Shown here: one piece after another, positions 24,797-33,676 of the stretch
Layout of the letters: each line of letters opens with the position of its first letter
Position numbering within the stretch: the first letter of the stretch is position 1
Assembly: GCF_000472705.1 (NCBI RefSeq)
Contig: NZ_KI421455.1
Location: 186,001 to 250,000, forward strand
DNA length: 64,000 bases
Direction: 5' to 3'
DNA from: Mesorhizobium erdmanii USDA 3471
Lineage (GTDB): Bacteria > Pseudomonadota > Alphaproteobacteria > Rhizobiales > Rhizobiaceae
Notes under the pieces: generated by a model
What the model saw: the letters and a program-made list of their open reading frames with translations, nothing else
Databases searched by the model: none
Told to the model about the DNA's origin: nothing
Made by a program: the position numbers and the translations under genes

Positions 24797-25981
24797 CTAC
24801 CTGGCGAGGAACGCTCCGATCCGCTCCAGCGCGCGCAGAATGTTCTCCTCGGAATTGGCGTAGGATAGCCTGACATAGCCTTCGCCGAGAATGCCGAAAT
24901 CAGGGCCGCCGATCAGCGCCACGCCGGCTTCGTCGAGCAGCGCGGAGGCTAGCTTCTTGGCCTTCCAGCCGGTCTTCGAGACATTGGGGAAGGCGTAGAA
25001 CGCACCCTTGGGCGTGATGCAGGAAATGTTGGGCAAGGCGTTCAGGCCCTCGACCACGACCTTCCGGCGGCGGTCGAAGGCGCGCATCATCGTGTCGACG
25101 TCGTCCTGGGGCCCGTCGATGGCCGCGATGCCGGCGAACTGGCTGGGCGCGTTGACGCAGGACCAGCAATTGACCGCCAGCTTGCGCACCTTGTCGTAGA
25201 GATGCGCGCCCTTGTCGCCATTCGGCCAGATCGACCAGCCCATGCGCCAGCCGGTCATCGCCCAGGTCTTCGACCAGCCGTTGAGCACGATCAGCCGGTC
25301 GCGGATTTCGGGGTAGCCGAGCAGCGAGCAATGCGTCTCGCCGTCATAGGTCATCACGTCGTAGATCTCGTCGGACATAATGGCGACGTCGGGGTGCTTC
25401 TCCAACCCCTTGACCAGCTTTTCGATCTCGGCGCGCGGCGTGACGCCGCCGGTCGGGTTGGCCGGCGAGTTGAGGATCAAGAGCCTGGTCTTCGGGGTGA
25501 TCAGCGCCAGCGTCTCCTCGGCCGAGAAGGCAAAGCCGTTCTCCTCACGCATCGGCACCGGTATTGGTGCCGCACCGGTGAACTCGATCATCGAACGATA
25601 GATGGGAAAGCCGGGGTCGGGATAGAGAATCTCGGCGCCCGGCTCGCCGAACATCAGGATCGCGGCGAACATGGTCGGCTTGCCGCCGGGCAGGATCATC
25701 ACTGTCTCGGGCGAGACCTCGACGCCGGTGGTGGTCAGCGTGCGGCGTACCACCGCCTCGCGCGTTGCCAGAAGACCGTTGGCCGGCGTGTAGCCATGGT
25801 GGCCGTCACGCAGTGCCTTGATCGCCGCCTCGACGATGTGCTGCGGCGTCTTGAAGTCGGGCTGGCCGATGCCGAGGTTGACGATGTCGCGGCCCTGTTG
25901 GGCAAGTGCGGTTGCCCTCGCGAGCACCGCGAAGGCATTTTCCTCGCCGAGACGGTCGAAGGCCGAAATCGTGTGGAGCAT
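24797..25981 (-). CDS. Pyridoxal-phosphate-dependent aminotransferase (class I)
   Basis: This 394-residue fold-type I aminotransferase of the aspartate/aromatic group has NLGIGQPDFKTP, the substrate-loop LNSPANPTGG, SDEIYD and the PLP lysine in NGWSKTWAMTGWRMGW. The arginine in VRLSYANSEENI binds the substrate carboxylate. The start MLHTISAF at 25981 is chosen by family length; upstream in-frame codons run into the GNAT promoter. It is divergent from the GNAT gene at 26065. The exact amino acid specificity is not readable. Confidence 0.93.
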   Translation of the reverse strand: MLHTISAFDRLGEENAFAVLARATALAQQGRDIVNLGIGQPDFKTPQHIVEAAIKALRDGHHGYTPANGLLATREAVVRRTLTTTGVEVSPETVMILPGGKPTMFAAILMFGEPGAEILYPDPGFPIYRSMIEFTGAAPIPVPMREENGFAFSAEETLALITPKTRLLILNSPANPTGGVTPRAEIEKLVKGLEKHPDVAIMSDEIYDVMTYDGETHCSLLGYPEIRDRLIVLNGWSKTWAMTGWRMGWSIWPNGDKGAHLYDKVRKLAVNCWSCVNAPSQFAGIAAIDGPQDDVDTMMRAFDRRRKVVVEGLNALPNISCITPKGAFYAFPNVSKTGWKAKKLASALLDEAGVALIGGPDFGILGEGYVRLSYANSEENILRALERIGAFLAR

Positions 25982-26064
25982 TTTTCCCGTCCGTGTGGTT
26001 CTTCCTGTTGGGTCGCGTTTTTGTGAGCCTTGGGCCGCAAAAGTCAAACGGATTGGAGTGTCTG

Positions 26065-26751
26065 GTGTCGGAAAATCTAACGGATTGGCAGCCACGCCAG
26101 CGTCCGGAGCGCAAGGCGATCGACGGCCGATATGTCCGGCTTGAACCGCTGAGCGCCGCAAAGCACGGCGATGGACTTTATGAAGCGTCTTCCGTGTCCG
26201 ATGTCGACGGCCGCTTCGCCTGGTTGCCAGATTATCCGCCGGAAACCCGTGCGGCCTTCCAGCCATGGCTGGACAAGGCCGAGGCGAGCGAGGATCCGCT
26301 GTTCTTCGCCATCATCGACAAGGCCAGCGGCAAGGTCGCCGGGCGCCAGACATTGATGCGCATCGATCCAGTGTATGGCGTCATCGAGATCGGCAACATC
26401 TATTGGGGCCCGCTGATCTCGCGCAAGCCGGCGGCGACCGAAGCGCAGTTCCTGTTCATGAAATACATCTTCGACGCGCTCGGCTACCGCCGTTACGAAT
26501 GGAAGTGCAACAACCGCAACGAGCCATCCAAGCGGGCCGCCGAACGGTTCGGCTTCAAGTTCGAGGGCATTTTCCGCCAGCACCTCATCGTCAAGGGTGA
26601 AAACCGCGACACCGCATGGTATTCGGTCATCGACAAGGAATGGCCGGCCTTGCGAAGGGCCTACGAAGCGTGGCTCGATCCGGCCAATTTCGATGGCGCC
26701 GGCCAGCAGAAGCGACGGCTCGAGGATTTTCGCGCGGAATTCGGGGCGTGA
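26065..26751 (+). CDS. GNAT family N-acetyltransferase (RimJ/RimL-like)
   Basis: The 228 residues begin with GTG, with GGAG 6 bases upstream. The N-terminal DGRYVRLEPL and the central YGVIEIGNIYWGPLISRKPAATEAQFLFMKYIFDALGYRR followed by EWKCNNRNEPSKRAAERFGF are typical of acetyl-CoA-dependent GNAT proteins of the ribosomal-protein-acetyltransferase-like group. It is divergent from the aminotransferase and is followed 26 bases later by the CDF transporter on the same strand, so the two may share a transcript. Confidence 0.9.
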   Translation: MSENLTDWQPRQRPERKAIDGRYVRLEPLSAAKHGDGLYEASSVSDVDGRFAWLPDYPPETRAAFQPWLDKAEASEDPLFFAIIDKASGKVAGRQTLMRIDPVYGVIEIGNIYWGPLISRKPAATEAQFLFMKYIFDALGYRRYEWKCNNRNEPSKRAAERFGFKFEGIFRQHLIVKGENRDTAWYSVIDKEWPALRRAYEAWLDPANFDGAGQQKRRLEDFRAEFGA

Positions 26752-26777
26752 GCTTCGGCGCGTAACGGGAGTAGCCA

Positions 26778-27740
26778 TTGGCGCATACCCACGATCACGG
26801 CGGGCACGATCACGGCGCTGGCCATGTGCATGGTTCGACCGACAAGAGGCGCGTGCTGATCGCGGCCGGGCTGACGGCAGGGTTCATGGTGGCGGAGGCG
26901 CTCGGCGGTTTGTTCACCGGGTCGCTGGCGCTGCTGGCGGATGCCGGCCATATGCTTGCCGACGCCATCGCGCTCGGTCTCGCCTGGTACGCCTTCCATC
27001 TCGCCGGGCGACCGGCGACGGGACGACTCACCTATGGCTTCGGCCGGGTCAAGACACTGGTGGCCTATACCAACGGCATCGCGATCTTCGTCATCGCGCT
27101 GTGGATCGTCTATGAAGCCTGGGGGCGTCTTGAAGCGCCTGCGCCGGTGCTGGGCGGACCGATGCTGGTGGTGGCGATCCTCGGCCTGCTGGTCAATATC
27201 GGCTCCTTCCTGGTGCTGCATGGCGGTGATCGCGAGAGCCTCAACATGCGCGGCGCCATCTTGCATGTGCTGGGCGATCTGCTCGGATCGGCCGCGGCGA
27301 TCGTGGCGGCCATCGTCATCCTGGCAACCGGCTGGACGCCGATCGACCCGATCCTGTCGGTGCTGGTCTCGCTGCTGATCCTGTCGACGGCCTGGTCGCT
27401 GATGCGTGCCGCCGCCCATGTGCTGCTCGAAGGCGTGCCGCCAAGCCTTGACCGCGACCTGATCGCGGCCGACATCCAGAATGCGGTCAAGGGGGTGCGC
27501 GAGGTGCACCATATGCATATCTGGTCGCTCGACGGCGCCAGCACCATGGCGACGCTGCATGCCTGCCTCGACGAGGGCGTCGACGCGCATCAAGCGGTGA
27601 GCACGATCAAGAAGCGGCTTGCCAGCGAGCACGGCATCAGCCATGCCACGGTTGAACCGGAATTCGGCCAGTGCGCCGATGAAAGCGACGACCACGGTCA
27701 TGCACATGATGCGGCCCCGCATCACCGCCACTATCACTAG
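26778..27740 (+). CDS. Cation diffusion facilitator (Zn/Co/Cd efflux)
   Basis: This 320-residue CDF transporter is CzcD/ZitB-like. It has His-rich termini (HTHDHGGHDHGAGHVHG and DDHGHAHDAAPHHRHYH), six predicted helices, the metal-site ALLADAGHMLADAIALG in helix 2 and HVLGDLLGSAAAI in helix 5, and a C-terminal cytosolic domain with VHHMHIW. TTG at 26778 is the start, supported by GGGAG 6-7 bases upstream and by the N-terminal histidine cluster. It probably exports Zn(II) by proton antiport. Confidence 0.93.
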   Translation: MAHTHDHGGHDHGAGHVHGSTDKRRVLIAAGLTAGFMVAEALGGLFTGSLALLADAGHMLADAIALGLAWYAFHLAGRPATGRLTYGFGRVKTLVAYTNGIAIFVIALWIVYEAWGRLEAPAPVLGGPMLVVAILGLLVNIGSFLVLHGGDRESLNMRGAILHVLGDLLGSAAAIVAAIVILATGWTPIDPILSVLVSLLILSTAWSLMRAAAHVLLEGVPPSLDRDLIAADIQNAVKGVREVHHMHIWSLDGASTMATLHACLDEGVDAHQAVSTIKKRLASEHGISHATVEPEFGQCADESDDHGHAHDAAPHHRHYH

Positions 27741-27832
27741 GCCCGGTCCATTGCTATCGATCGGCCTTGTCACAGGAGTTCCACAGCCTTGAAAGTCAGC
27801 TCGACGAATGCCCGCTGCCCCGGTGCGGCCTG

Positions 27833-28042
27833 ATGGACCGCGACACCAGGAATGCGGCTATCGCAGCGCTGTGGATCATGCTTCTTTTCGGCATTGCGGC
27901 CTTCTACCTGCCGACGGTGATGCTGGCTCTCGGCAGTTTTTCGACCGTATTGGCCGGCATCTTCGGCATCGTCTTCGTGCTGGCGTTCTTCCTCGTGTTC
28001 TGGCTGCGCGCGCGCACCCAGCGCAAAAATCAGGGCAAGTAA
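27833..28042 (+). CDS. Small two-helix membrane protein
   Basis: The 69 residues form two hydrophobic helices (ALWIMLLFGIAAFYLPTVML and VLAGIFGIVFVLAFFLVFWL) with a basic C-terminus. I do not recognise it. The ATG at 27833 lacks a strong RBS; a TTG at 27767 would extend it by 22 polar residues. It lies between the CDF gene and denD on the same strand, 12 bases before denD, so it is probably co-transcribed. Confidence 0.6.
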   Translation: MDRDTRNAAIAALWIMLLFGIAAFYLPTVMLALGSFSTVLAGIFGIVFVLAFFLVFWLRARTQRKNQGK

Positions 28043-28054
28043 GGGAATTCTGAC

Positions 28055-29038
28055 ATGCGCATTCTGATCACCGGCGCCGCGGGCATGGTCGGCCGCAAGC
28101 TCATCGCCCGGCTGGCCAAGGATGGACAGCTCAGCGGCAAGACGATCACCGCGCTCGATCTGCACGATATCGTGCCGCCGGAGGCCCCGGCCATGGCTGG
28201 CGTCACCATCAGCACCCATACCGGCGATCTCGCCGCGCCGGGTGCCGCCGAGAGCCTGGTCTCGTCGCGCCCCGATGTCGTCTTCCATCTTGCCGGCATC
28301 GTGTCGGGCGAGGCGGAAGCGAATTTCGATCTCGGCTATCGCGTCAATCTCGACGGCACGCGCGCGCTGTTCGATGCCATCCGCCTGGCGGGCTTTGCGC
28401 CGCGCGTCGTCTTCACCTCGTCGATCGCGGTGTTCGGTGCGCCGTTCCCGGACGTCATTCCCGATGAATTCCATCCGACGCCGCTGACCTCCTACGGCAC
28501 GCAGAAGCAGATGAGCGAGGCGCTGCTGGCCGACTATTCCAGGCGCGGCTTCTTCGACGGCATCGGCATCCGTCTGCCGACGATCTGCGTGCGGCCCGGC
28601 GCGCCGAACAAGGCGGCCTCCGGCTTCTTCTCTGGCATCATCCGCGAGCCGCTGAGCGGCCACGAGGCGATCCTGCCGGTGCCGCGCTCCGTCGTCCACA
28701 CCCACGCGAGTCCGCGCTCGGCGGTGGGTTTCCTGATCCATGCCGCGGGGATTGACGGCGCCGCGGTCGGGCCGCGCCGCAACCTGACGATGCCCGGCGT
28801 CGCCGTCACCGTCGGCGAGCAGATCGAGGCGCTGGAGCGCATCGCTGGGCCGAAGGTGGCAAAGCTGATCCGCGAGGTGCCGGACGAAACGATCTGGGCG
28901 ATCGTCAAGGGCTGGCCGACCCGGTTCGAGGCGCGGCGGTCACGGGAACTCGGCTTCAGCGCCGAGAAGAGCTTTGACGAGATTATCCGCGCGCATATCG
29001 AGGATGAACTCGGCGGGAAGATTCCCGTCCGGGATTAG
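28055..29038 (+). CDS. denD: D-erythronate dehydrogenase-like NAD-dependent epimerase/dehydratase
   Basis: This 327-residue extended SDR has ILITGAAGMVGRKL at the N-terminus, the FHLAGIVSGEAEANFD block and the catalytic TSYGTQKQMSE (Y..K). The family includes DenD, which oxidises D-erythronate at C2 in tetronate catabolism; the other den genes (kinase, isomerase) are not nearby, so the assignment rests on family resemblance. AAGGGA lies upstream of the ATG. It is convergent with the NicO gene with a 4-base overlap of 3' ends. Confidence 0.85.
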   Translation: MRILITGAAGMVGRKLIARLAKDGQLSGKTITALDLHDIVPPEAPAMAGVTISTHTGDLAAPGAAESLVSSRPDVVFHLAGIVSGEAEANFDLGYRVNLDGTRALFDAIRLAGFAPRVVFTSSIAVFGAPFPDVIPDEFHPTPLTSYGTQKQMSEALLADYSRRGFFDGIGIRLPTICVRPGAPNKAASGFFSGIIREPLSGHEAILPVPRSVVHTHASPRSAVGFLIHAAGIDGAAVGPRRNLTMPGVAVTVGEQIEALERIAGPKVAKLIREVPDETIWAIVKGWPTRFEARRSRELGFSAEKSFDEIIRAHIEDELGGKIPVRD

Positions 29039-30276
29039 ACGCTGCCGGTCAGGCTGGCCGACAGCAGCAACAATCCGAACAGAAACACGAAAGCTGCGCC
29101 GCCGATCTCGACGATCGAATGGATGCGGTTGCCCATGCGGCCGTTGCCGGCGAAATACACCGCCCAGTTCTTGGCGGTCACGGCCAGCGTCGCCAGCGCC
29201 GAGACGGTGATGGCGGTTCCCAGCGACATTGCCAGCACCGACAGCAGGCCGCCGAGCCAGAGCCCGTTGAGCAGGGCAAAGCTCAGCACGATCAACGCGC
29301 CGGAGCAGGGGCGGATGCCGACGGCCGCCACCGCCGACCAGGCGGTGCGCCAGTCGAAGCGGTCGCCCGACAGCAGCGCCGGATCGGGCGCGTGCGAATG
29401 GCCGCAAGTTTCGCAAACCTCGCCCACGGCATGGTCATGATGGGCATGATCGTAATGCGCATGATCGTGCGCTCCGTGACCATGGTCATGCGCGCCGTGG
29501 TCGTGATGATCATGCGCCGAATGGTCATGCATATGGTGGTGATCGTCATGGACTCGCAGCGCGTGCGAATGGGCAGGCGCCGAATGGCCGTGCGCGGCAT
29601 GCGAATGGCCGGCGTGGGAATGACCCGCGTGCGCGTGGCCAGCATGCGAGTGGCCGCCGTGCGAATGGCCGGCATGCGCCGCCGACAGGCTATAGGCGGG
29701 CGCCCTGCCGAACAGGCGCAGGATGGAAGGGCCGAGCTTGCGCCACAAGAGCCAGGCGCCGAACAGGGTGACGAGGGCAAAGCTCATGATCTCCATGAAC
29801 CATGCCGCGTCGGTCATCGAGATGGTGGTGCCGCGCAGGACGAAATAGGCAAGCAGCATCACCACAATCGCCGTCAGGCCCTGCAGCAGCGCCGAGACGA
29901 AGGACAACAGGATGCCGCGCCGCAGCGCCACTTCATTGGCGACCATGTAGGAGGAGATCACCGCCTTGCCGTGGCCGGGACCGGCGGCGTGGAAAATGCC
30001 GTAGGCGAAGGACAGGCCGATGAGGATCCAGATCTTGCTGCCATCCTGGCGCATGGCCTTCATGGCACCGGCAAGAGCGCGGTAGAATTCCTGCTGCCGC
30101 AGATTGATCCACATCAGGATGTGGGCGAACGGACCGGTGGTCGGCGCCATGCCGTCATTGACGCCGATGCCGAGCGAAGACTGGGCATGGGCGGCATTGG
30201 CGAAATGCATCGCGGCAAAGGTGAGGGCCAACAGGCCTAGTGCCAAACGCAGGGACGGTTTCGTCACCGGTTTCAT
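29035..30276 (-). CDS. NicO/RcnA-like nickel/cobalt transporter with His-rich loop
   Basis: This 413-residue inner-membrane protein has a signal-like N-terminus (to about 31), six or more helices, the NicO signature FHAAGPGHGKAVISSY and C-terminal GIRPCSGALIVL. Between helices, about residues 200-300, lies a very His-rich segment of repeated AGHSHAGH and HDHGAHDH units, ending in CETCGHSH. The family exports or imports Ni/Co. The start overlaps the DUF1007 gene by ATGA, a conserved pair in Rhizobiales. Confidence 0.92.
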   Translation of the reverse strand: MKPVTKPSLRLALGLLALTFAAMHFANAAHAQSSLGIGVNDGMAPTTGPFAHILMWINLRQQEFYRALAGAMKAMRQDGSKIWILIGLSFAYGIFHAAGPGHGKAVISSYMVANEVALRRGILLSFVSALLQGLTAIVVMLLAYFVLRGTTISMTDAAWFMEIMSFALVTLFGAWLLWRKLGPSILRLFGRAPAYSLSAAHAGHSHGGHSHAGHAHAGHSHAGHSHAAHGHSAPAHSHALRVHDDHHHMHDHSAHDHHDHGAHDHGHGAHDHAHYDHAHHDHAVGEVCETCGHSHAPDPALLSGDRFDWRTAWSAVAAVGIRPCSGALIVLSFALLNGLWLGGLLSVLAMSLGTAITVSALATLAVTAKNWAVYFAGNGRMGNRIHSIVEIGGAAFVFLFGLLLLSASLTGSV

Positions 30277-30941
30277 CCTTCTGGCTGACAGGTCAGTTCG
30301 AGCTTGGTGGCGAAGATCTTGCTCATGTCGGTGCCTGTCGGGTCGTTGAAGAAGGCATCGGTCAAGGTCTTCTGGTTTTCCTTGATGGCCTCATCCGGAT
30401 CCGGACGGATCACCTTTTTCGTACAGTTCGACGGCAGGCCTTCGACCGTGATGTTGGAATCCTCGGTAAAGTCGATCGCCGTATAGAACGTCGGATCGTA
30501 GACGCCGATGTCGATCGTGCCGGTCAGCTTGATCGGCACCTTGGGTTCCGACTCGAACAGGATGATCAGCTGGTCGTTGTCGAAATTGGCCATCAAATGT
30601 GGCGGCGGCACCATCGTCACATCCTTGCCGTTCTGCGTGACGAGCTGGAAATAGTTGAATTCGGCCAGCGAGGCATGAACGGTGTCGGCGACATCCTTCA
30701 GCTCCTTGTCGTCAAGCTTCAGGTCTGAGTTCTTGTCGAACTCCATCATCACCGTACTCGAAAACAGGTCGTCGAAACGCCAGAGATGACGCAGCGCTTT
30801 CACACTTTGGTGATCCGCAGAGAGGATCACGTCGAGGCGGGCCTCGGCGAAGACGTGCGGATGCACGTAAGCCGGCTCCGTGGCGAGAAAGGTCGCCGCC
30901 ACGGCCGAAGCCAGAATCATTGCGTGCCGTTTGAACTGCAT
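30273..30941 (-). CDS. DUF1007 family periplasmic protein
   Basis: This 222-residue secreted protein has the signal sequence KRHAMILASAVAATFLA ending before a conserved HPHVFAEARLDVILS, in which the first residues could bind metal. DUF1007 proteins pair with NicO-type transporters, and here the ATGA overlap couples the two. It is probably a periplasmic metal chaperone or substrate-binding partner. The start at 30941 is chosen because the signal peptide begins there. Confidence 0.9.
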   Translation of the reverse strand: MQFKRHAMILASAVAATFLATEPAYVHPHVFAEARLDVILSADHQSVKALRHLWRFDDLFSSTVMMEFDKNSDLKLDDKELKDVADTVHASLAEFNYFQLVTQNGKDVTMVPPPHLMANFDNDQLIILFESEPKVPIKLTGTIDIGVYDPTFYTAIDFTEDSNITVEGLPSNCTKKVIRPDPDEAIKENQKTLTDAFFNDPTGTDMSKIFATKLELTCQPEG

Positions 30942-31031
30942 TCGCGGTCGCGATTCCCTTGGCTTTGGAGGTGAGGGCGAGGGGCTATCAGAAAGGGGGC
31001 GAAATTGGGACCGCGACGAGGCAAAGAACAC

Positions 31032-31931
31032 TCAGGCGATCTCGCGCGTCCGGAACCACTGCACCAGGAAGTCGACGAAAACCCGGACCTTGGCCGGCAG
31101 ATAACGGCGGTGCGGATAGACGGCGAAGATGCCGCCGCCGGACAGGATGCGGTCGTCGAGCGCCGTCACCAACTGGCCGGACTTGAGGTCGGGCGCGGCG
31201 ATGAAATCCGGCAGCATGCAGAATCCGAGCCCCGACAGGGCGGCGGCTCGCGCCGTCATCGGGCTGTTGACCTCGATCGGCCCTGACACGGCGACGCTCA
31301 GCTGATCGTTGTTGTCGCCCTTGAATCCCCAGTTGTTGAGCCCGCGGCCATTGGTGTCGACGATACAGGGCATGTGGCCGAGATCCTGCGGCCGCGTCGG
31401 CATGCCATGCTTGGCGATCAGTTCGGGCGATGCGCACAGCTTCACGGAAAACGGCGCCAGGCGCCGGGCGATCAACGACGAATTCTCCAGCCTGGAGATG
31501 CGTACCGCGAGGTCGAAACCTTCCTCGACGAGGTCGACGAAGCGGTCGTCGAGCTGGATGTCGAGCACGATGTCGGGGTGCTGCTTGGCGAAGTCGATCA
31601 GCGATTGGCCGACCGGGGCGTCGGCGAAGGTGCGCGGCGCCGACAGCTTGATCCTGCCGCGTACGTCGCCGGAGGATTCGCGCACGGCGTCGGCCAGGCT
31701 ATCGACCTCGCGCACGATCTCCGAGGCGCGCCGGTAGTACGTGTGGCCGGCCTCGGTCATCGAGAACTGGCGCGTCGTGCGGTTGAGCAGCAGCGCGCCG
31801 AGTTCGTCCTCCAGCTCGCGCACATATTTCGACAGCAGTGCCTTGGAGCGGCCGATCTTGCGCGCCGCCGCCGAAAAGCCCTCGGCCTCGACGACGTCGA
31901 TGAAGGCGCGCATGCGGGTCAGTGTGTCCAT
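31032..31931 (-). CDS. LysR family transcriptional regulator
   Basis: The 299 residues have an N-terminal helix-turn-helix (EGFSAAARKIGRSKALLSKY, then LEDELGALLLNRTTRQFSMT) and an effector-binding C-domain of the CrgA type. It starts 6 bases after the amidase stop on the same strand, so it may be translated from the amidase transcript and could control that gene. Confidence 0.92.
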   Translation of the reverse strand: MDTLTRMRAFIDVVEAEGFSAAARKIGRSKALLSKYVRELEDELGALLLNRTTRQFSMTEAGHTYYRRASEIVREVDSLADAVRESSGDVRGRIKLSAPRTFADAPVGQSLIDFAKQHPDIVLDIQLDDRFVDLVEEGFDLAVRISRLENSSLIARRLAPFSVKLCASPELIAKHGMPTRPQDLGHMPCIVDTNGRGLNNWGFKGDNNDQLSVAVSGPIEVNSPMTARAAALSGLGFCMLPDFIAAPDLKSGQLVTALDDRILSGGGIFAVYPHRRYLPAKVRVFVDFLVQWFRTREIA

Positions 31932-31937
31932 GGTTGT

Positions 31938-33134
31938 TCAGGCCCTTTGTGCTGCGTCGAGAAGTTTTCGGCCGAGCCGTATCAGGGCAATGTCGCTGCC
32001 GGAAGGGCCCAGCAGCGACAGGCCGAACGGTGCGCCGGCGACCGAGCCGATGGGCAAGGTGATCTGTGGAAAGCCGGACAGCCCCGCCAGGCATAGAAGA
32101 TGCAGGGCTCGCTCGCGATAAGTTTGGAACTGTTCCGGGGTGCTGTCGACATAGGGCGCTGGACCCGGCACCGTCGGCAGGACGAGGAAGCCGTCCGTGC
32201 CGAGCAGGGCGCCGAGTTCGCCGCGGAACGTCAGGCGGCGCACTTTCTCGGCCTGCGCCGTGCGGTCATCGACGGCGCGGCCGAAGCCGAACCGCTCCTC
32301 GACGCCGGGGCCAAGTTCGCGCTCGCCGCTGGTGATCCATTCGCCATGCACGCCCCAGGCTTCCTTGGCCTGCAGCCGGCGAAAGCACCAGTAGAGTTCA
32401 TCCGGGGACGAGCTGAAGTGCGTCGCCGTTATGGCCAGGGCGCCGAAAACCGCGCTCGCCAGTGCCTTCATCCCGGCATATTCGGCAATGGCTGGGCGAG
32501 CGACCATCTCGTCCAGCCAGCCGAGCGTCAGCGGGCGGTCGAGGGAATGCTGGTGCGGGTCGCGGCCAAGCAGCAGCTTGCCGACGGTCTCGTAGGTCTC
32601 GATGTCGTCGGCGAACCAGCCAAACGTGTCGAAGCTCGGCGCCAGCTTCATGGCGCCATCGAGCGAAATGCGGCCATGCGTGGTGCGCAGCCCGATCAGC
32701 CCGCAAAAGCTTGCCGGCGCGCGGATCGAGCCGCCTGTGTCGGAGCCCGTGGCGATGTCGGCCAGCCTGCCGGCCACTGCGGACGCCGACCCCGACGACG
32801 AGCCACCGGTGACGCGGTCGGGTGCGGCAGGGTTCACCGGAAACGAGAAATGCGCGTTCTGGCCGAACAGCGCGAAGGCAAGCTCGTCGGTCTGCGTCTT
32901 GCCGACGAAGCGCGCGCCGGCATCCAGAATCGTCTGCACGGCGGGTGCCGTGCGCGAGGCGGCATTGCTGTCCGCGAACTTCCGTAAATTGCCGCAGCCG
33001 GTGCGGTAGCCGGCGACGTCGTAAATGTCCTTGACGGCCAGACGCAGGCCGGCGAGCGGGCCAAGCTCGGCGTTGGCCACCGGCATCTGGCGAAGATCGA
33101 GAAAGGCGTTAAGAGGGCCGTGCGTGCCTGTCAT
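31938..33134 (-). CDS. Amidase (amidase signature family)
   Basis: This 398-residue hydrolase has the Ser-cisSer-Lys triad: Lys in LAVKDIYDVAG, cis-Ser in GGSSSGSASAV and the nucleophile in GSDTGGSIRAPASFCG. The length is short for GatA and matches AtzF/indoleacetamide-hydrolase-like amidases. The ATG at 33134 has no good RBS, but homology starts at about THGPLNAF. Immediately upstream lie two copies each of GTTCGAT and GGATACGATT. It probably hydrolyses a small amide; the substrate is unknown. Confidence 0.9.
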   Translation of the reverse strand: MTGTHGPLNAFLDLRQMPVANAELGPLAGLRLAVKDIYDVAGYRTGCGNLRKFADSNAASRTAPAVQTILDAGARFVGKTQTDELAFALFGQNAHFSFPVNPAAPDRVTGGSSSGSASAVAGRLADIATGSDTGGSIRAPASFCGLIGLRTTHGRISLDGAMKLAPSFDTFGWFADDIETYETVGKLLLGRDPHQHSLDRPLTLGWLDEMVARPAIAEYAGMKALASAVFGALAITATHFSSSPDELYWCFRRLQAKEAWGVHGEWITSGERELGPGVEERFGFGRAVDDRTAQAEKVRRLTFRGELGALLGTDGFLVLPTVPGPAPYVDSTPEQFQTYRERALHLLCLAGLSGFPQITLPIGSVAGAPFGLSLLGPSGSDIALIRLGRKLLDAAQRA

Positions 33135-33135
33135 C

Positions 33136-33204
33136 GTTCGATATCCGGATACGATTGCATCTACATTGTTCGATGCCAGAAATTTTACAACCTTGGATAC
33201 GATT
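33136..33204. promoter_or_regulatory. Paired direct repeats upstream of the amidase
   Basis: GTTCGAT occurs at 33136-33142 and 33168-33174, and GGATACGATT at 33147-33156 and 33195-33204, each copy 32 and 48 bases apart. The first copy begins at the amidase start codon. This may be an operator, perhaps for the downstream LysR. Confidence 0.4.
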
Positions 33205-33299
33205 TTTATTGATTGTGACGGCCACCGGCCATATATCGCGCTTGCCCAAAGTCGCACGTGCCTGTGGGTGTCCGCCGATCCTCGAATGGTGAGGGAAAT

Positions 33300-33665
33300 C
33301 GGTAAGGTAACTGGAGCCAACCCCTCCAGTCGGTTTAGCGGCCAACCGCCAGACCGAGGACACCTTGAAGCAACGACGGTGCGGGCCTTTCTGGTTCTCT
33401 GCCGGTCGTCCAAAGACCGGGGTTACTGAAGAGGCACACCTTCATTGCCGGCAGTGCGGAACGGGGTTCTCCCAATCCAAGCCAAGGCAGACAAAGCGGA
33501 CCGAAGCCGGGCAAGGCCGAGGTTCATCGCCGCGAGACGGCGTTTCATGGTTCCGGGGTCTCCACCGGCTGGTTCCATGGAATTTCCGTCCCGCCTTTGT
33601 TTGACCGCGTGTTCGCGAGGCCGACAGCCCGCGTCCGCACCCTTGTGCGCGCCGAAAGGCGTGAT
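33300..33665 (+). ncRNA. speF-type leader RNA upstream of ornithine decarboxylase
   Basis: The ~370-base leader of the decarboxylase gene is non-coding and full of hairpins: CTGGAG/CTCCAG (33311-33329), CGGT..GCGG/CCGC..ACCG (33331-33357), CCGGTC/GACCGG (33402-33420) and a GAAA-tetraloop GCGCC/GGCGT just before the RBS. Its position matches the Rfam speF motif, found upstream of ornithine decarboxylase genes in Rhizobiales. It likely regulates polyamine synthesis. Exact ends are estimated. Confidence 0.7.
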
Positions 33666-33676
33666 GGAGAAACCCG

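Noticed and set aside
29119..30240. Long open frame opposite the NicO gene
   Set aside because: Met/Arg-rich repeats result from reading the histidine codons on the other strand; no protein family is visible.
33365..33604. Small ORF inside the speF leader
   Set aside because: Starts with TTG without an RBS, overlaps strong hairpins, and has unlikely composition.
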